A stretch of 64,000 nucleotides of DNA, taken from NCBI RefSeq assembly GCF_003119115.1, contig NZ_CP022364.1, forward strand, positions 2,494,001-2,558,000, read 5' to 3'. Under the pieces are notes generated by a model. The model made no database searches. It was not told the DNA's origin and worked only from the letters and a program-made list of their open reading frames with translations. This document shows positions 22,489 to 31,932 of the stretch, in pieces. The stretch's first letter is position 1, and each line of letters begins with the position of its first letter. Position numbers and translations under genes: made by a program. This stretch comes from Azospirillum sp. TSH58 (GTDB lineage Bacteria; Pseudomonadota; Alphaproteobacteria; Azospirillales; Azospirillaceae).

Positions 22489-23286
22489 ATGGACCTGACC
22501 GTCAACGGCCAGAGCGTTTACGCCCACACCGGCGGGCGGCCCTTCGACCCGCTGCTCCCGGCGATCGTGCTGATCCACGGCGCCGGCATGGACCACACGG
22601 TGTGGAGCCTGCAAAGCCGCTACCTCGCCCATCACGGTCGGTCGGTCCTGGCGGTGGATCTGCCGGGCCATGGCCGCTCCGCCGGGGCGCCGCTTCCCTC
22701 CATCGAAGAGTTGGCGGATTGGATCGTGGCGCTGCTGGACGCGGCGGGCGTGGCGAAGGCCGCGCTCGCCGGCCATTCCATGGGAGCCCTGGTGGCCCTG
22801 GAAACCGCGGCGCGGCATGGCGACCGCGTCGAATCGCTGGCCCTGCTGGGGGTGGCGGAAACGATGCCGGTCCATCCCGACCTGCTGGCCGCCGCGGCGC
22901 TGAACGACCCGTCCGCCATCGAGCTGGTCATCGGCTGGGGGCATGGCCCGCGCGGGCATGTCGGCGGTGCGGCGGCGCCCGGATTGTCGCTGGTTCCCGG
23001 CGGGCGCCGGCTGATGCAGCGGGCGCGGCCCGGCGTGCTCGGCGTCGATCTGGGGGCTTGCAACGCCTACGTCCGGGGCGGCGAGGCCGCGGCGGCGGTG
23101 TCCTGCCCGGCGCTGTTCCTGCTGGGCGGAGTCGACCGCATGACACCGGCGAAATCGGGCAAGATGCTTGCCGCCAAAGTCAGTGGTTCCGAAGTTATTC
23201 AGCTTTCCGGCATAGGCCATATGGTTATGACGGAAGCACCAAACGCAACCACAGATGCTTTTGCGACTCGGTTTTCTGCGCGCTAG
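22489..23286 (+). CDS. Alpha/beta hydrolase
   Basis: 265 residues. Oxyanion-hole motif LIHGAGMD, nucleophile elbow GHSMG with Ser97, acid in GGVDRMTP and His in SGIGHMVM form a complete triad. It is close to esterases and haloperoxidase-like hydrolases. Cotranscription with metY (10-bp gap, GAGGAGG-like site) suggests deacylation of a related metabolite, but the substrate is unknown. Confidence 0.88.
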   Translation: MDLTVNGQSVYAHTGGRPFDPLLPAIVLIHGAGMDHTVWSLQSRYLAHHGRSVLAVDLPGHGRSAGAPLPSIEELADWIVALLDAAGVAKAALAGHSMGALVALETAARHGDRVESLALLGVAETMPVHPDLLAAAALNDPSAIELVIGWGHGPRGHVGGAAAPGLSLVPGGRRLMQRARPGVLGVDLGACNAYVRGGEAAAAVSCPALFLLGGVDRMTPAKSGKMLAAKVSGSEVIQLSGIGHMVMTEAPNATTDAFATRFSAR

Positions 23287-23320
23287 GCCTGCTGTTTCTT
23301 CGTTGATTACAGCGCCATCA

Positions 23321-23339
23321 TGAATCGTTAACAGATTCA
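23321..23339. promoter_or_regulatory. Palindrome with two GANTC sites around TTAAC
   Basis: TGAATC and GATTCA flank GTTAACA. Both arms contain GANTC, the site of CcrM-type cell-cycle methylation in alphaproteobacteria, and the centre carries a CtrA-like TTAAC half-site. It lies 46 bp upstream of the histidine-kinase start. Confidence 0.45.
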
Positions 23340-23384
23340 CGTCTTACTGTTCTGCGTTGGAGTGGCGATGCGGAATGGTGAACT

Positions 23385-25274
23385 GTGCGGAGTCTTGAGC
23401 GGTCTGTTCATGCCCTGATGGAGGCTGTTGGCGACGTCGTCGCCGTGCTGTCGCCGGACGGGCGGTTCGCCGAGGTGGGCGCCGCGTCGCTGCGCGTGTT
23501 CGGCACTCCGCCGGAGGCGCTGCTGGGGACCGCCGTGCTGGACCGTGTCCATCCGGAAGACCGCGACGAGGTCGCCCGCTGCCTCGCCCGACACGGCCAC
23601 CGGGCCTCCGCCACCCCCATTGGCCCGTTCGCCTGCCGGCTGCGCCACGCGGCGGGGGGATGGCGCCGCATGGAGGTGACGGCGTTGAACCGGCTGGACG
23701 ACCCCGACATCCGGGGGATCGTCCTCAACGCCCGCGACGTGACCGACCGGGTGGAGGCCGAGCAGCGGCTGCGGGCGAGCGAAACGCTCTACCAGACGCT
23801 GGCCCGCTCCGCCCCGGTCGGCATGTTCCAGACGGATCGCGACGGCGCCATCGTCTCCGCCAACCCGCGCTTCGCCGACATCGCCGGGCTGTCGCCCGAC
23901 GCCCTGCACGGTCATGGGTGGCGCGCCGTGCTGCATCCGGACGACCGTGCACGGCTGGAGGCCGACTGGGCGGAAGCGTGGGCGTCGGGGCAACCAATTC
24001 TGCTGAACCTGCGCTTCCGCGGGGCGGATGGCGGGATCACCCACGCCCTGTGCCAGGTCTCGCCGCTGGCCGACGCGGACGGACGGGTGCAGGGCTGGGT
24101 CGGCACGCTGACCGACATGACCGAATATGTGCGGACCGCCGACGCGCTCCTGATGGCGGAGGCCCGGACCAACGCCATCGTGGACGCCGCGGCCGACGCC
24201 ATCGTCACCATGGACGGGGAGGGCATCGTCCACAGCTTCAACCCGGCGGCGGAGGCGATGTTCGGCATTCCCGCCGCGGACATGCTGTGGAGCCGGATCG
24301 ACCGGCTGATCCCGGACATCGTCGGGCTGCTTCAGGATGGCGGGCTGGCCGTCTACCAGCCGGGCGGCCAGGCCCAGGGCGCCGGCGCCGTGCGGGAGGC
24401 CGAGGCGGTGCGGGGCGGGGGCGGCCGCTTCCCCATCGAGCTGTCGGTGAGCGCGGTCGAGACGGGCGGGCGCCGCGTCTTCACCGGCATCATCCGCGAC
24501 ATCACCGCGCGCAAGCGGGCCGAAAGCGACCTGATCGCCGCGAAGGAGGCCGCCGAATCGGCGGACCGCGCCAAGTCGACCTTCCTCCAGATCATGAGCC
24601 ACGAACTGCGGACCCCGCTGAACGCGGTCATCGGCTTTGCCCAGGTGATCGAAATGCGGCTGCTCGGCGCGCAGGAGGTGGACCGTTACATCGACTATGC
24701 CGGGTCGATCCGCCAGTCGGGCGAGCATCTGCTGGCGATCATCGACGACATCCTGGACATCACGACCATCGAGGCCGGCGGGCTGCGCCTGAACGAAACC
24801 CCCATCGCTCCGCCCGCCCTGGTGGGGGAGGCGCTGAATCTCGTCGCCATCCAGTCGGGCAAGCGCGGCGTGCCGATCCACATCGAGCTGGAGGATGGCC
24901 TGCCGATGCTGTCCGGCGACGCGCTGCGCCTCCGGCAGGTGCTGGTCAACCTGCTGTCGAACGCCGTCAAGTTCTCCAATCCCGGCGAACCGGCCGTCAT
25001 CCGCGCCCGTCGCGCGGGGGATGGCGGGCTGGAACTGTCGGTGACGGACACCGGGATCGGCATCGCGGCGGAGGATATTCCGAAGGCGATGACCCCCTTC
25101 GCCCAGGTCGACCAGTCGATGGCGCGGCGCTACGAGGGGATGGGGCTCGGCCTGTCCATCTCGAAACGGTTGGTCGAGGCGCATGGCGGCACGCTGCGGG
25201 TCGACAGCGCGCCGGGGCGGGGGACCACGGTGACGGTGGCCCTGCCGCCGGGCCGGATTGTGGCCGACGCATGA
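23385..25274 (+). CDS. PAS-domain sensor histidine kinase
   Basis: 629 residues from a GTG at 23385; an ATG at 23418 is an alternative that removes 11 residues. Three PAS domains lie at roughly 10-125, 130-250 and 260-385. They are followed by a HisKA dimerisation domain with the phospho-acceptor in MSHELRTPLNAVIGF (His406) and an HATPase_c with NLLSNAVKFSN, DTGIGI and GMGLGLSISKRL. There are no clear membrane segments, so it is probably a soluble sensor. No response regulator is adjacent, making it an orphan kinase with an unknown partner. Confidence 0.92.
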   Translation: MRSLERSVHALMEAVGDVVAVLSPDGRFAEVGAASLRVFGTPPEALLGTAVLDRVHPEDRDEVARCLARHGHRASATPIGPFACRLRHAAGGWRRMEVTALNRLDDPDIRGIVLNARDVTDRVEAEQRLRASETLYQTLARSAPVGMFQTDRDGAIVSANPRFADIAGLSPDALHGHGWRAVLHPDDRARLEADWAEAWASGQPILLNLRFRGADGGITHALCQVSPLADADGRVQGWVGTLTDMTEYVRTADALLMAEARTNAIVDAAADAIVTMDGEGIVHSFNPAAEAMFGIPAADMLWSRIDRLIPDIVGLLQDGGLAVYQPGGQAQGAGAVREAEAVRGGGGRFPIELSVSAVETGGRRVFTGIIRDITARKRAESDLIAAKEAAESADRAKSTFLQIMSHELRTPLNAVIGFAQVIEMRLLGAQEVDRYIDYAGSIRQSGEHLLAIIDDILDITTIEAGGLRLNETPIAPPALVGEALNLVAIQSGKRGVPIHIELEDGLPMLSGDALRLRQVLVNLLSNAVKFSNPGEPAVIRARRAGDGGLELSVTDTGIGIAAEDIPKAMTPFAQVDQSMARRYEGMGLGLSISKRLVEAHGGTLRVDSAPGRGTTVTVALPPGRIVADA

Positions 25275-25299
25275 GCAGGACGGCGGCCTCCGGCGGACA

Positions 25300-25332
25300 C
25301 AAAAACGGCGCCCCGGTTTCCCGAGGCGCCTT
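25300..25332 (-). terminator. Terminator of the Hsp20 gene
   Basis: On the minus strand GGCGCC and its inverted copy enclose CGG/CCG with a GAAA loop, followed by GTTTTT. It lies between the convergent kinase and Hsp20 genes. Confidence 0.75.
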
Positions 25333-25369
25333 TCGGACACGCGGTGCTCGGACCTGTGGAGGTTCGCCG

Positions 25370-25831
25370 TTACGCGGCCTGCTGGGTCAGCGCGGGCTTC
25401 GCCGCGCCGTTGGTGCCGATCTGGATGGTCCGGGGCTTCATCGTTTCCGGCACCTCGCGCACCAGATCGATGTGGAGCAGCCCGTTCAGCAGATTGGCGT
25501 TGCCCACCTTGATGAAGTCGGCAAGCTGAAAGCGGCGCTCGAAAGCGCGGCCGGCAATACCCCGGTAGAGGAATTGGCCGGTCTCCTGTTCCTTCTTAGC
25601 TTTCCCTGTGACCACCAAAGAGTTCTGCTGAGCGGTGATCTCCAGGTCCTCCGGGCCAAAGCCGGCGACGGCCATGGTGATCCGGTAAGCGTCGTCGCCC
25701 GTCTTCTCGATGTTGTAGGGCGGGTAGGACGCGGCGGCCTCGTCGCCGGTCATCGCGTTCTCCAGGAGACGCGAGAGGCGGTCGAACCCGACGGTCGAAC
25801 GGAACAGGGGCGAAAGGTCGTAGGAGCGCAT
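25370..25831 (-). CDS. Hsp20 / alpha-crystallin small heat-shock protein
   Basis: 153 residues from the ATG at 25831, which has GGAGG upstream. MRSYDLSPLFRSTVGFDRL is the IbpA-like start, and YPPYNIEKTGDDAYRITMAVAGF begins the alpha-crystallin domain, ending with the GLLHIDL beta-strand and an I-Q-I motif. It holds unfolding proteins for refolding by DnaK. A near-consensus RpoH promoter lies about 110-135 bp upstream, leaving an untranslated region long enough for a ROSE-type thermometer. Confidence 0.95.
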   Translation of the reverse strand: MRSYDLSPLFRSTVGFDRLSRLLENAMTGDEAAASYPPYNIEKTGDDAYRITMAVAGFGPEDLEITAQQNSLVVTGKAKKEQETGQFLYRGIAGRAFERRFQLADFIKVGNANLLNGLLHIDLVREVPETMKPRTIQIGTNGAAKPALTQQAA

Positions 25832-25939
25832 GACATATCCTCCAAATGAGCGATACAGCGATCGGAGACCACGATCATCGTCGGTCCCCCGGTTTGCGGT
25901 TCCGGCGAACCCCAACTGGGCGTCCGCCGACACCGCGAC

Positions 25940-25967
25940 AGATAAGCGAGCCCCCCAGCCGTTCAAG
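25940..25967 (-). promoter_or_regulatory. Heat-shock (RpoH) promoter of hsp20
   Basis: On the minus strand, CTTGAA (25967-25962) and CTTATCT (25946-25940): CTTG-N17-CTTATCT matches the alphaproteobacterial sigma32 pattern. The transcript would start near 25930, about 100 nt before the ATG. Confidence 0.75.
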
Positions 25968-26122
25968 AGGGGGGCTTTCAAGAGCGCGCTTTTTGAAATT
26001 CGCCGGTCCGCGCCGCCGTCCAGTGGGCGGGCGGTGGGGGACCACAACCACTCATCGATTGTTAATCAGTTGCGGCGAGGCTCGGAATCGGGCCATTCGG
26101 CCGCGGGAGGGGTACGGCCGTG

Positions 26123-26530
26123 ATGGAAACACCGACCTTCTTCAACGGGACTTATGATGAGACGATGGCGCTGCTGATCGAGGCGCGCAATTACATCGCC
26201 TATCACGACGCCGTCAGCCATCGGGCGCTGCCGCCCCAGGTCCGGCTTCAGATCTCGTACGAATCCATGCGGGTGACCAGCCGCCTGACCCAGGTGATGG
26301 CCTGGCTGCTGGCGCAGAAGGCCGTCCATGCCGGGGAGATGACCCGCGAGCAGGCGGCGAGCGACGACTTCGCCCTGTCGGGCGGGGACATCTGCACCGA
26401 TCCCTCCGGCCCCGACAACGAGCAGCTTCCGGAAGGCCTGCGCAGCCTTCTGGAGCGCAGCCACCGGCTCTACATGCGCGTCGCCCGGCTGGACGAGCGC
26501 GCCCGCGACGCGGTGGCGCTGGCCGGCTGA
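26123..26530 (+). CDS. rcdA: RcdA-like protein (DUF1465), CtrA-degradation adaptor
   Basis: 135 residues from the ATG at 26123 (a GTG at 26120 is equally well placed behind GGGAGG). The all-helical sequence, with ALLIEARNYIAY, QVRLQISYESMRVTSRLTQVMAWLLAQKAV and LLERSHRLYMRVARLDE, matches the DUF1465 family. That family includes Caulobacter RcdA, an adaptor delivering CtrA to the ClpXP protease. Function here is by homology. A TTAATC and a GAATC site lie upstream. A bidirectional terminator separates it from rpmE. Confidence 0.8.
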   Translation: METPTFFNGTYDETMALLIEARNYIAYHDAVSHRALPPQVRLQISYESMRVTSRLTQVMAWLLAQKAVHAGEMTREQAASDDFALSGGDICTDPSGPDNEQLPEGLRSLLERSHRLYMRVARLDERARDAVALAG

Positions 26531-26574
26531 CGGGCCGGCTTCCCGATAAACCGCAAGCAGAAGCCGCAAACGCG

Positions 26575-26607
26575 AAAAGGGCGCCCGGCGAACCGGACGC
26601 CCCTTTT
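26575..26607. terminator. Bidirectional terminator between rcdA and rpmE
   Basis: AAAAGGGCGCCCGG, loop CGAA, CCGGACGCCCCTTTT: strong stem with A- and T-runs on both sides, between convergent genes. Confidence 0.85.
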
Positions 26608-26627
26608 CGTTTTGCGGGCGAAGAAGC

Positions 26628-26852
26628 TTACTTCTTCAGGCCGAAGCTCGCGAAGCGCTTGTTGAACTTGGCGATCTGGCCGCCCGTGTCCAGCAGCTTC
26701 TGCACACCGGTCCAGGCCGGGTGCGACTTCGGGTCGATGTCGAGGCGCAGCGTATCGCCCGGCTTGCCCATCGTGGAGCGGGTCTTGAACGTGCTGCCGT
26801 CGGTCATCACCACGTTGATCTCGTGGTAGTCGGGATGGATATCAGTCTTCAT
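26628..26852 (-). CDS. rpmE: 50S ribosomal protein L31
   Basis: 74 residues, [19 protein letters not shown] start and SHPAWTG and RFNKRF-like endings. It has no cysteines, so it is the zinc-independent form common in alphaproteobacteria. It is monocistronic with its own promoter and terminator and bridges the 50S central protuberance and 30S head. Confidence 0.96.
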   Translation of the reverse strand: MKTDIHPDYHEINVVMTDGSTFKTRSTMGKPGDTLRLDIDPKSHPAWTGVQKLLDTGGQIAKFNKRFASFGLKK

Positions 26853-26880
26853 GGCCGGGGTTCCTGCAAAGCGAGCGCGG

Positions 26881-26909
26881 TCTATAGCAAAGCATGCGGC
26901 ATGATGCAA
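26881..26909 (-). promoter_or_regulatory. sigma70 promoter of rpmE
   Basis: On the minus strand TTGCAT (26909-26904), 17-bp spacer, TATAGA (26886-26881), about 30 bp upstream of the start codon. Confidence 0.65.
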
Positions 26910-27089
26910 CCGCGTTCCTTCGCCGGAAAGGCGGCCGGTCCTTAAGGCTCTCCGCTGTGCTGTGCCGCCGTGCCTGCCTGGTTCAATCCGCCGACCGCAC
27001 CATACCTTGTTCATAGGCCCCCCCCTTGCTATATGCCGGGTTTGCCCCCGTGCACCATCCGCACATTGTCCTGCCGCTGGGGAGCCCCG

Positions 27090-28922
27090 GTGTCCCGTCA
27101 TTCGTCGAAGTCCGATCCGGTGTCCGAAGGGACGCCTTCCGCCGCAACGCGCCGCCGCAACCTGTCGCCGCTTCGCCGGCTGTTTCCCTTCCTGTGGCCC
27201 TACCGGCTGCAAATCCTGGGTGCCATGCTGGCCCTGACCGTCGCCGCCGGAACCGTGCTGGGGCTGGGGCAGGGCATGCGCGTCCTGGTCGACCAGGGCT
27301 TCGTCGCGGGCGATTCGGCGCTGCTCGACCGGGCGCTTCTGGTCCTGCTGGTGGTCATCGTGCTGATGGCCGCCTCGACCTTCGGGCGCTTCTATCTGGT
27401 GAGCTGGATCGGCGAGCGGGTGGTGGCCGACATCCGCCGCGCCGTCTACAACCACGTGGTGAAGCTGTCCCCCGGCTTCTTCGAGACCACCAAGACCGGC
27501 GAGATCCTGACGCGCCTGACCACCGACACCGAGGTGCTTCAGACCGTGGTCGGCTCCTCCGTCTCGATCGCGCTGCGCAACACGTTGATGTTCGTCGGCG
27601 GCACGGTGATGCTGCTGGTGACCTCGCCGAAGCTGGCCGGGCTGGTGTTCCTGGGCGTGCCGGTGGTCATCCTGCCGATCATCATCCTGGGCCGGCGGGT
27701 GCGCGCCCTGTCGCGGGCCAGCCAGGACAAGATCGCCGACCTCGCCTCCTTCGTCGAGGAGACGCTGGGCGCCATCCGCACGATGCAGGCCTACACGCAC
27801 GAAACCATCGACCGCCGCCTGTTCGGCGCGCGGGTGGAGGACGCCTTCGCCACCGCCCGGCGGCGGGTGACGGTGCGCGCGATCATGACGATGATCGTCA
27901 TCGTGCTGGTGTTCGGTTCGGTCGGCCTGATCCTGTGGATCGGCGGGCACGACGTGCTGGCTGGGCGGCTGACGGTGGGGCAGCTCTCGGCCTTCGTCAT
28001 CTATTCCGTGGTCGTCGCCGGTTCGGTCGGGGCGATCAGCGAGGTGGCCGGCGACCTTCAGCGCGCCGCCGGCGCCACGGAGCGGCTGTTCGACCTGCTG
28101 GACACCGAGCCGGAAATCCGCGCCCCGGCCGTCCCGCGCGCCCTGCCGGAACCGGCGCAGGGGGCGCTGTCCTTCCGCGACGTGCGCTTCCACTACCCGT
28201 CGCGGCCGGACTGGGCGGCGCTGAAGGAGTTCTCGCTGGAGATCGAGCCGGGGGAGACGGTGGCGCTGGTCGGCCCGTCGGGCTCCGGCAAGTCCACGGT
28301 GTTCCAGCTTCTGCTGCGCTTCTACGACCCGCAGGCCGGGGCGGTCACCCTGGACGGGGTGGACGTCCGCGACGCCGACCCGGTGGAGGTGCGGCGCCGG
28401 CTCGGCCTCGTGGCGCAGGACCCCGTGGTCTTCTCCGCCAACGCCTGGGAGAACATCCGCTACGGCCGTCCGGACGCCACCGACGCGGAGGTGCTCGCCG
28501 CCGCCGAGGCCGCCCACGCGCTGGAGTTCCTGCAGGCGTTGCCGGAGGGGCTGGACACCTTCCTGGGCGAGAAGGGCGTGCGCCTGTCCGGCGGCCAGCG
28601 CCAGCGCCTGTCCATCGCGCGGGCCATCCTGCGCGACCCGCCGGTGCTCCTGCTCGACGAGGCGACCAGCGCGCTCGACGCGGAGAGCGAGCGCATGGTG
28701 CAGGACGCGCTGGACAAGCTGATGACCCGGCGCACCACCATCATCATCGCCCACCGGCTGGCGACGGTCCTGAACGCCGACCGGATCGTGGTGATGGAGC
28801 AGGGGCGCGTCGTCGCCACCGGGCGCCACGCCGATCTGGTCCGCGAGGGCGGCCTCTACGCCCGCTTGGCGGCGCTCCAGTTCGACCGCGCGGCGGACGA
28901 GGCCGGGCTGGTCGGCGGCTGA
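27090..28922 (+). CDS. ABC transporter, fused permease/ATPase (MsbA-like exporter)
   Basis: 610 residues from the GTG at 27090, which has GGGGAG at a good spacing; upstream in-frame sequence is not conserved. A six-helix transmembrane domain (about residues 45-340) precedes the nucleotide-binding domain with Walker [20 protein letters not shown] and [11 protein letters not shown]. It works as a homodimer or half-transporter exporting lipids or drugs; the MsbA-like class includes lipid A-core flippases, but this assignment is not certain. The gene is preceded by rpmE, divergently oriented. Confidence 0.9.
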   Translation: MSRHSSKSDPVSEGTPSAATRRRNLSPLRRLFPFLWPYRLQILGAMLALTVAAGTVLGLGQGMRVLVDQGFVAGDSALLDRALLVLLVVIVLMAASTFGRFYLVSWIGERVVADIRRAVYNHVVKLSPGFFETTKTGEILTRLTTDTEVLQTVVGSSVSIALRNTLMFVGGTVMLLVTSPKLAGLVFLGVPVVILPIIILGRRVRALSRASQDKIADLASFVEETLGAIRTMQAYTHETIDRRLFGARVEDAFATARRRVTVRAIMTMIVIVLVFGSVGLILWIGGHDVLAGRLTVGQLSAFVIYSVVVAGSVGAISEVAGDLQRAAGATERLFDLLDTEPEIRAPAVPRALPEPAQGALSFRDVRFHYPSRPDWAALKEFSLEIEPGETVALVGPSGSGKSTVFQLLLRFYDPQAGAVTLDGVDVRDADPVEVRRRLGLVAQDPVVFSANAWENIRYGRPDATDAEVLAAAEAAHALEFLQALPEGLDTFLGEKGVRLSGGQRQRLSIARAILRDPPVLLLDEATSALDAESERMVQDALDKLMTRRTTIIIAHRLATVLNADRIVVMEQGRVVATGRHADLVREGGLYARLAALQFDRAADEAGLVGG

Positions 28923-28986
28923 GGAGCCCTCCGCCGTTCGGACGCCGAATCGGGAACCCGTCCGCGCGTGCGGCGGTTGTCGGGCC

Positions 28987-29781
28987 ATGTCCACCGACGC
29001 GGCGCATTCTCACTCACCGGCACGGGCGGCAGCGGGCCTCCCCTGGGCGGGGTACCTGCTGGGCTTCGGGCTGGGCGGCTTCTTCGACGGAATCCTGCTG
29101 CATCAGGTGCTGCAATGGCATCACCTGCTGTCGGCGGTCGAGTCCTCCGCCGTTCAGGACATCCGTGTCCAGATCCTGGCGGACGGGCTGTTCCACGCCG
29201 CGATGTACGTCGTCGCGGCCGGCGGCCTGTGGCTGCTGTGGCGGAGCCGGCGCCGCTTCGCCGAACCGGGGGCGGACCGCCTCCTGTTTGCCAACGCGCT
29301 GATCGGCTTCGGCGTCTGGCACATCCTCGACGGCGTTCTGTCCCACTGGATTCTCGGCATCCACCGCATCCGCATGGACTCGGCGACCCCGCTGCTCTGG
29401 GACCTGCTGTGGTTCGTCGTTTTCGGCGTCGCTGTCGTCGCGGCGGGCTGGCGGCTGCGGCGCGGCGGGGGAGGCGGCGGTGGCCGCGCCGCGCCCGTCG
29501 CCCTGGCGCTGGCGGTCCTGATCGCCGGGCCGGTCGCCGCCCTGCCGCCGCCGGGCGTGACGACGGTGATGGTGCTGTTCAAGCCCGGCACGACGGCGCC
29601 GGACGTGTTCGCCGCCGTGGCGGCGGTGGACGGGCGGACGGTCTGGCAGGACCCCTCCGGCCAGCTCTGGGCCATCGATCTGGGCGAGCAAGGCAACCCG
29701 ACGGCGCTCTACCGGCACGGCGCCCTGCTGGTCAGCAACACGCTTCTGCCGACCGGCTGTCTCGACTGGTTCCGGACCTGA
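28987..29781 (+). CDS. DUF2243 membrane protein with extra C-terminal domain
   Basis: 264 residues. Residues 1-155 are the DUF2243 core: [36 protein letters not shown] and [21 protein letters not shown], with conserved His residues and four membrane segments. A Gly-rich linker is followed by a further hydrophobic helix and a domain of about 80 residues ([19 protein letters not shown]) that is not part of DUF2243. Function of the family is unknown; the His pattern suggests metal or haem. It starts 65 bp after the ABC exporter and may be cotranscribed. Confidence 0.8.
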   Translation: MSTDAAHSHSPARAAAGLPWAGYLLGFGLGGFFDGILLHQVLQWHHLLSAVESSAVQDIRVQILADGLFHAAMYVVAAGGLWLLWRSRRRFAEPGADRLLFANALIGFGVWHILDGVLSHWILGIHRIRMDSATPLLWDLLWFVVFGVAVVAAGWRLRRGGGGGGGRAAPVALALAVLIAGPVAALPPPGVTTVMVLFKPGTTAPDVFAAVAAVDGRTVWQDPSGQLWAIDLGEQGNPTALYRHGALLVSNTLLPTGCLDWFRT

Positions 29782-29796
29782 CGCGCCGCCTTCCGG

Positions 29797-31323
29797 TCAC
29801 GCCACGCCGAGGCGGTGCAGGGTGGGCAGCCGCAGGCGGGTGAAGCGGTCGAACCGGGCGCGCAGCTCCGCCACATTCGCCTCATCGCCATCGAGCCGCG
29901 CGCCGTCGCGCGACAGGGCGAGTCCATCCGCCGACAGCGCTTCCCAGGCGGTCGCCGCCGGGTCGGCGCCGGTGCGCCGGGCCAGCAGGAACAGCGCCTC
30001 CAGCCGCGACACCGCGACGCCGGAGCCGAGGACGGGCGACGCCAGCGTGTCCAGCGCGTCGTCGCGGCGGTTGCGGTCCAGGATGGCGGCGTTGAAGCGG
30101 TCCGCCTGGAGCGCGCGCGCCGCCTGACCGGTCTCGGGCAGGGCGGGCGCCACCAGGGCGAGGCTGGTCAGGATCATCAGCGCGCGCAGCACGGCCTCCT
30201 CGCCATGGCGAGCGAGGGCGGGCAGGGCGGCCAGCTCGGCGAGCGTGGGCGTGCCGGTGGCCAACGCCTCGGCCAGCGGGCCATGCAGGTCCTGCGGCAG
30301 CGGCACGCGCCCGACCGGGGCCAGCACCACCTCCGGCAGATCGTCGGGCGGCACCAGAAGGGCGAAGCGGGTGGCGCGCAGCCGGTCCCGCCGCTCCGCC
30401 GGGGTCAGCCGTTCCGCACCCTTCACGAACAGGTCGCGGCGGAAGGCGCGGTTGGTCAGCAGGTCGCGCAAGGTTTCGCGGTAAGCCGGGTCGCGCGCCT
30501 CGGCCAGCAGGGACAGGGCGTCCGGCGGCAGGGACAGCTCGTCCATCTGCTCCATCGGGACGGCGGGGGCGGCGAAGTCCAGCTTGGCCGCGGCCAGCTC
30601 CCGCGCCACGTCGGCGTGGTAGAAGGCCGTCCAGTCGCGGTTCAGATATTCGTGGGCGATGTAGTTGGGCGACTTGCGCTTCAGCGAGTCCAGCCGCGCC
30701 GGCAGCGCGTCGGCCTGGGCGAACCAGCCGGCGTTCAGGGCGGTCAGGCGGCTGGCGAAGGCCACGGCCTCCTCGATCCGCTCCGGCAGCGGGCCGGTGC
30801 GGTCGGCGCAATGCTCGACCAGGACGCGGCGCATCGGCATGTAGGCGAGCGTGCCGGGCAGGGCGTTGTAGCTGACGAAGACCAGCCCGCCGGGCTTCAG
30901 CCGCCGCTTCAGCAGGTCCACCAGGATCGCCCGGTTTTCTGCGCTGACCCAGGACCAGACGCCGTGCAGAGTCACGACGTCCAGGTCCTTGGCCCCGCCC
31001 TGGGCGTACTCGGCGAAGCTCTCCTCCAGGAAGGCGGCGTTGCCCAGCCCGGCCTCGGCGGCGAGCCGCTGGGCACCGGCGATGTGGCCGGGGTTGAAGT
31101 CCACCGCCTCGAACCGGGCGTCGGGATGGCAGCCCGCCAGGACGGCGCTGCTCACCCCGTGGCCGCAGCCGATCTCCGCGCAGGCGAAGGACCCCGCGAG
31201 GTCCATCGGAGGCCGCCAGCCGCGCAGGGTCAGCGCGAAGGACAGCAGCGCCGGCGACAGTTCCCGGTAGAAGGCGTGGATGTAGCCGATCCCGCCCACA
31301 TAGCCCTCGGTCCAGCCCTGCAT
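29797..31323 (-). CDS. SAM-dependent methyltransferase with methyltransferase-regulatory domain
   Basis: 508 residues from the ATG at 31323, which has GGAGGGG 9 bases upstream; an ATG at 31344 lacks a ribosome site. The N-terminal Rossmann fold has EIGCGHGVSSAVLA (motif I), DFNPGHI (motif II) and LHGVWSWVS. The C-terminal half fits the methyltransferase-regulatory domain seen in protein-lysine methyltransferases such as the rickettsial OmpB enzymes. Substrate is unknown; flagellin or an outer-membrane protein is a reasonable guess given the flagellar island nearby, but no more than that. Confidence 0.82.
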   Translation of the reverse strand: MQGWTEGYVGGIGYIHAFYRELSPALLSFALTLRGWRPPMDLAGSFACAEIGCGHGVSSAVLAGCHPDARFEAVDFNPGHIAGAQRLAAEAGLGNAAFLEESFAEYAQGGAKDLDVVTLHGVWSWVSAENRAILVDLLKRRLKPGGLVFVSYNALPGTLAYMPMRRVLVEHCADRTGPLPERIEEAVAFASRLTALNAGWFAQADALPARLDSLKRKSPNYIAHEYLNRDWTAFYHADVARELAAAKLDFAAPAVPMEQMDELSLPPDALSLLAEARDPAYRETLRDLLTNRAFRRDLFVKGAERLTPAERRDRLRATRFALLVPPDDLPEVVLAPVGRVPLPQDLHGPLAEALATGTPTLAELAALPALARHGEEAVLRALMILTSLALVAPALPETGQAARALQADRFNAAILDRNRRDDALDTLASPVLGSGVAVSRLEALFLLARRTGADPAATAWEALSADGLALSRDGARLDGDEANVAELRARFDRFTRLRLPTLHRLGVA

Positions 31324-31475
31324 GATCCCCAACCCCTCCGTCATCCGCTGGGGAAGGGTGATAGCGCCGGGCTTGGCAGGCTGTCAAAGAAGGCGGCCAA
31401 AGAGGGCGGTCATGAAGGGTGAATCCGCAGCCGGAACGAGCCCCGCAAAAAAATGCGATCCTATCCATTTTGGTA

Positions 31476-31504
31476 TCGACAAGCCCCGGACCCTTCGCTA
31501 TAAA
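31476..31504 (+). promoter_or_regulatory. sigma70 promoter of the tRNA-Lys pair
   Basis: TCGACA (31476-31481), exact 17-bp spacer, TATAAA (31499-31504). The region 31345-31475 between it and the divergent methyltransferase shows nothing else I can name. Confidence 0.75.
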
Positions 31505-31619
31505 CCGCGCCACACCGGCCGGGACGACGGCTTGGCCGGACAGGAACCCTAGTCGATACGGTCAGGCACCCCCTGACGCAGAGACGAAGGCTCCGGTGCC
31601 GGTGTGAACGAAAAGTGAT

Positions 31620-31695
<76 letters not shown>

Positions 31696-31771
31696 TCACT
31701 TTCCGGATCGAAAGGGATCACTCCCAGGACCCCTTTCACGCCGCCGGGCATTCCAATGCTCGGATGGGAAT

Positions 31772-31847
<76 letters not shown>

Positions 31848-31879
31848 TTCCCTCAGAGCGGCACGACAGCGATGCACAC

Positions 31880-31906
31880 AAAAGGGCTGCCCTCGGGCGG
31901 CCCTTT
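31880..31906 (+). terminator. Terminator of the tRNA-Lys operon
   Basis: AAAGGGC-T-GCCC pairs with GGGC-G-GCCCTTT around a TC loop, in the 85 bp between the second tRNA and the convergent maoC-like gene. Confidence 0.8.
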
Positions 31907-31932
31907 GTGCGTTTGGGGCTCTGCTTACGCCA

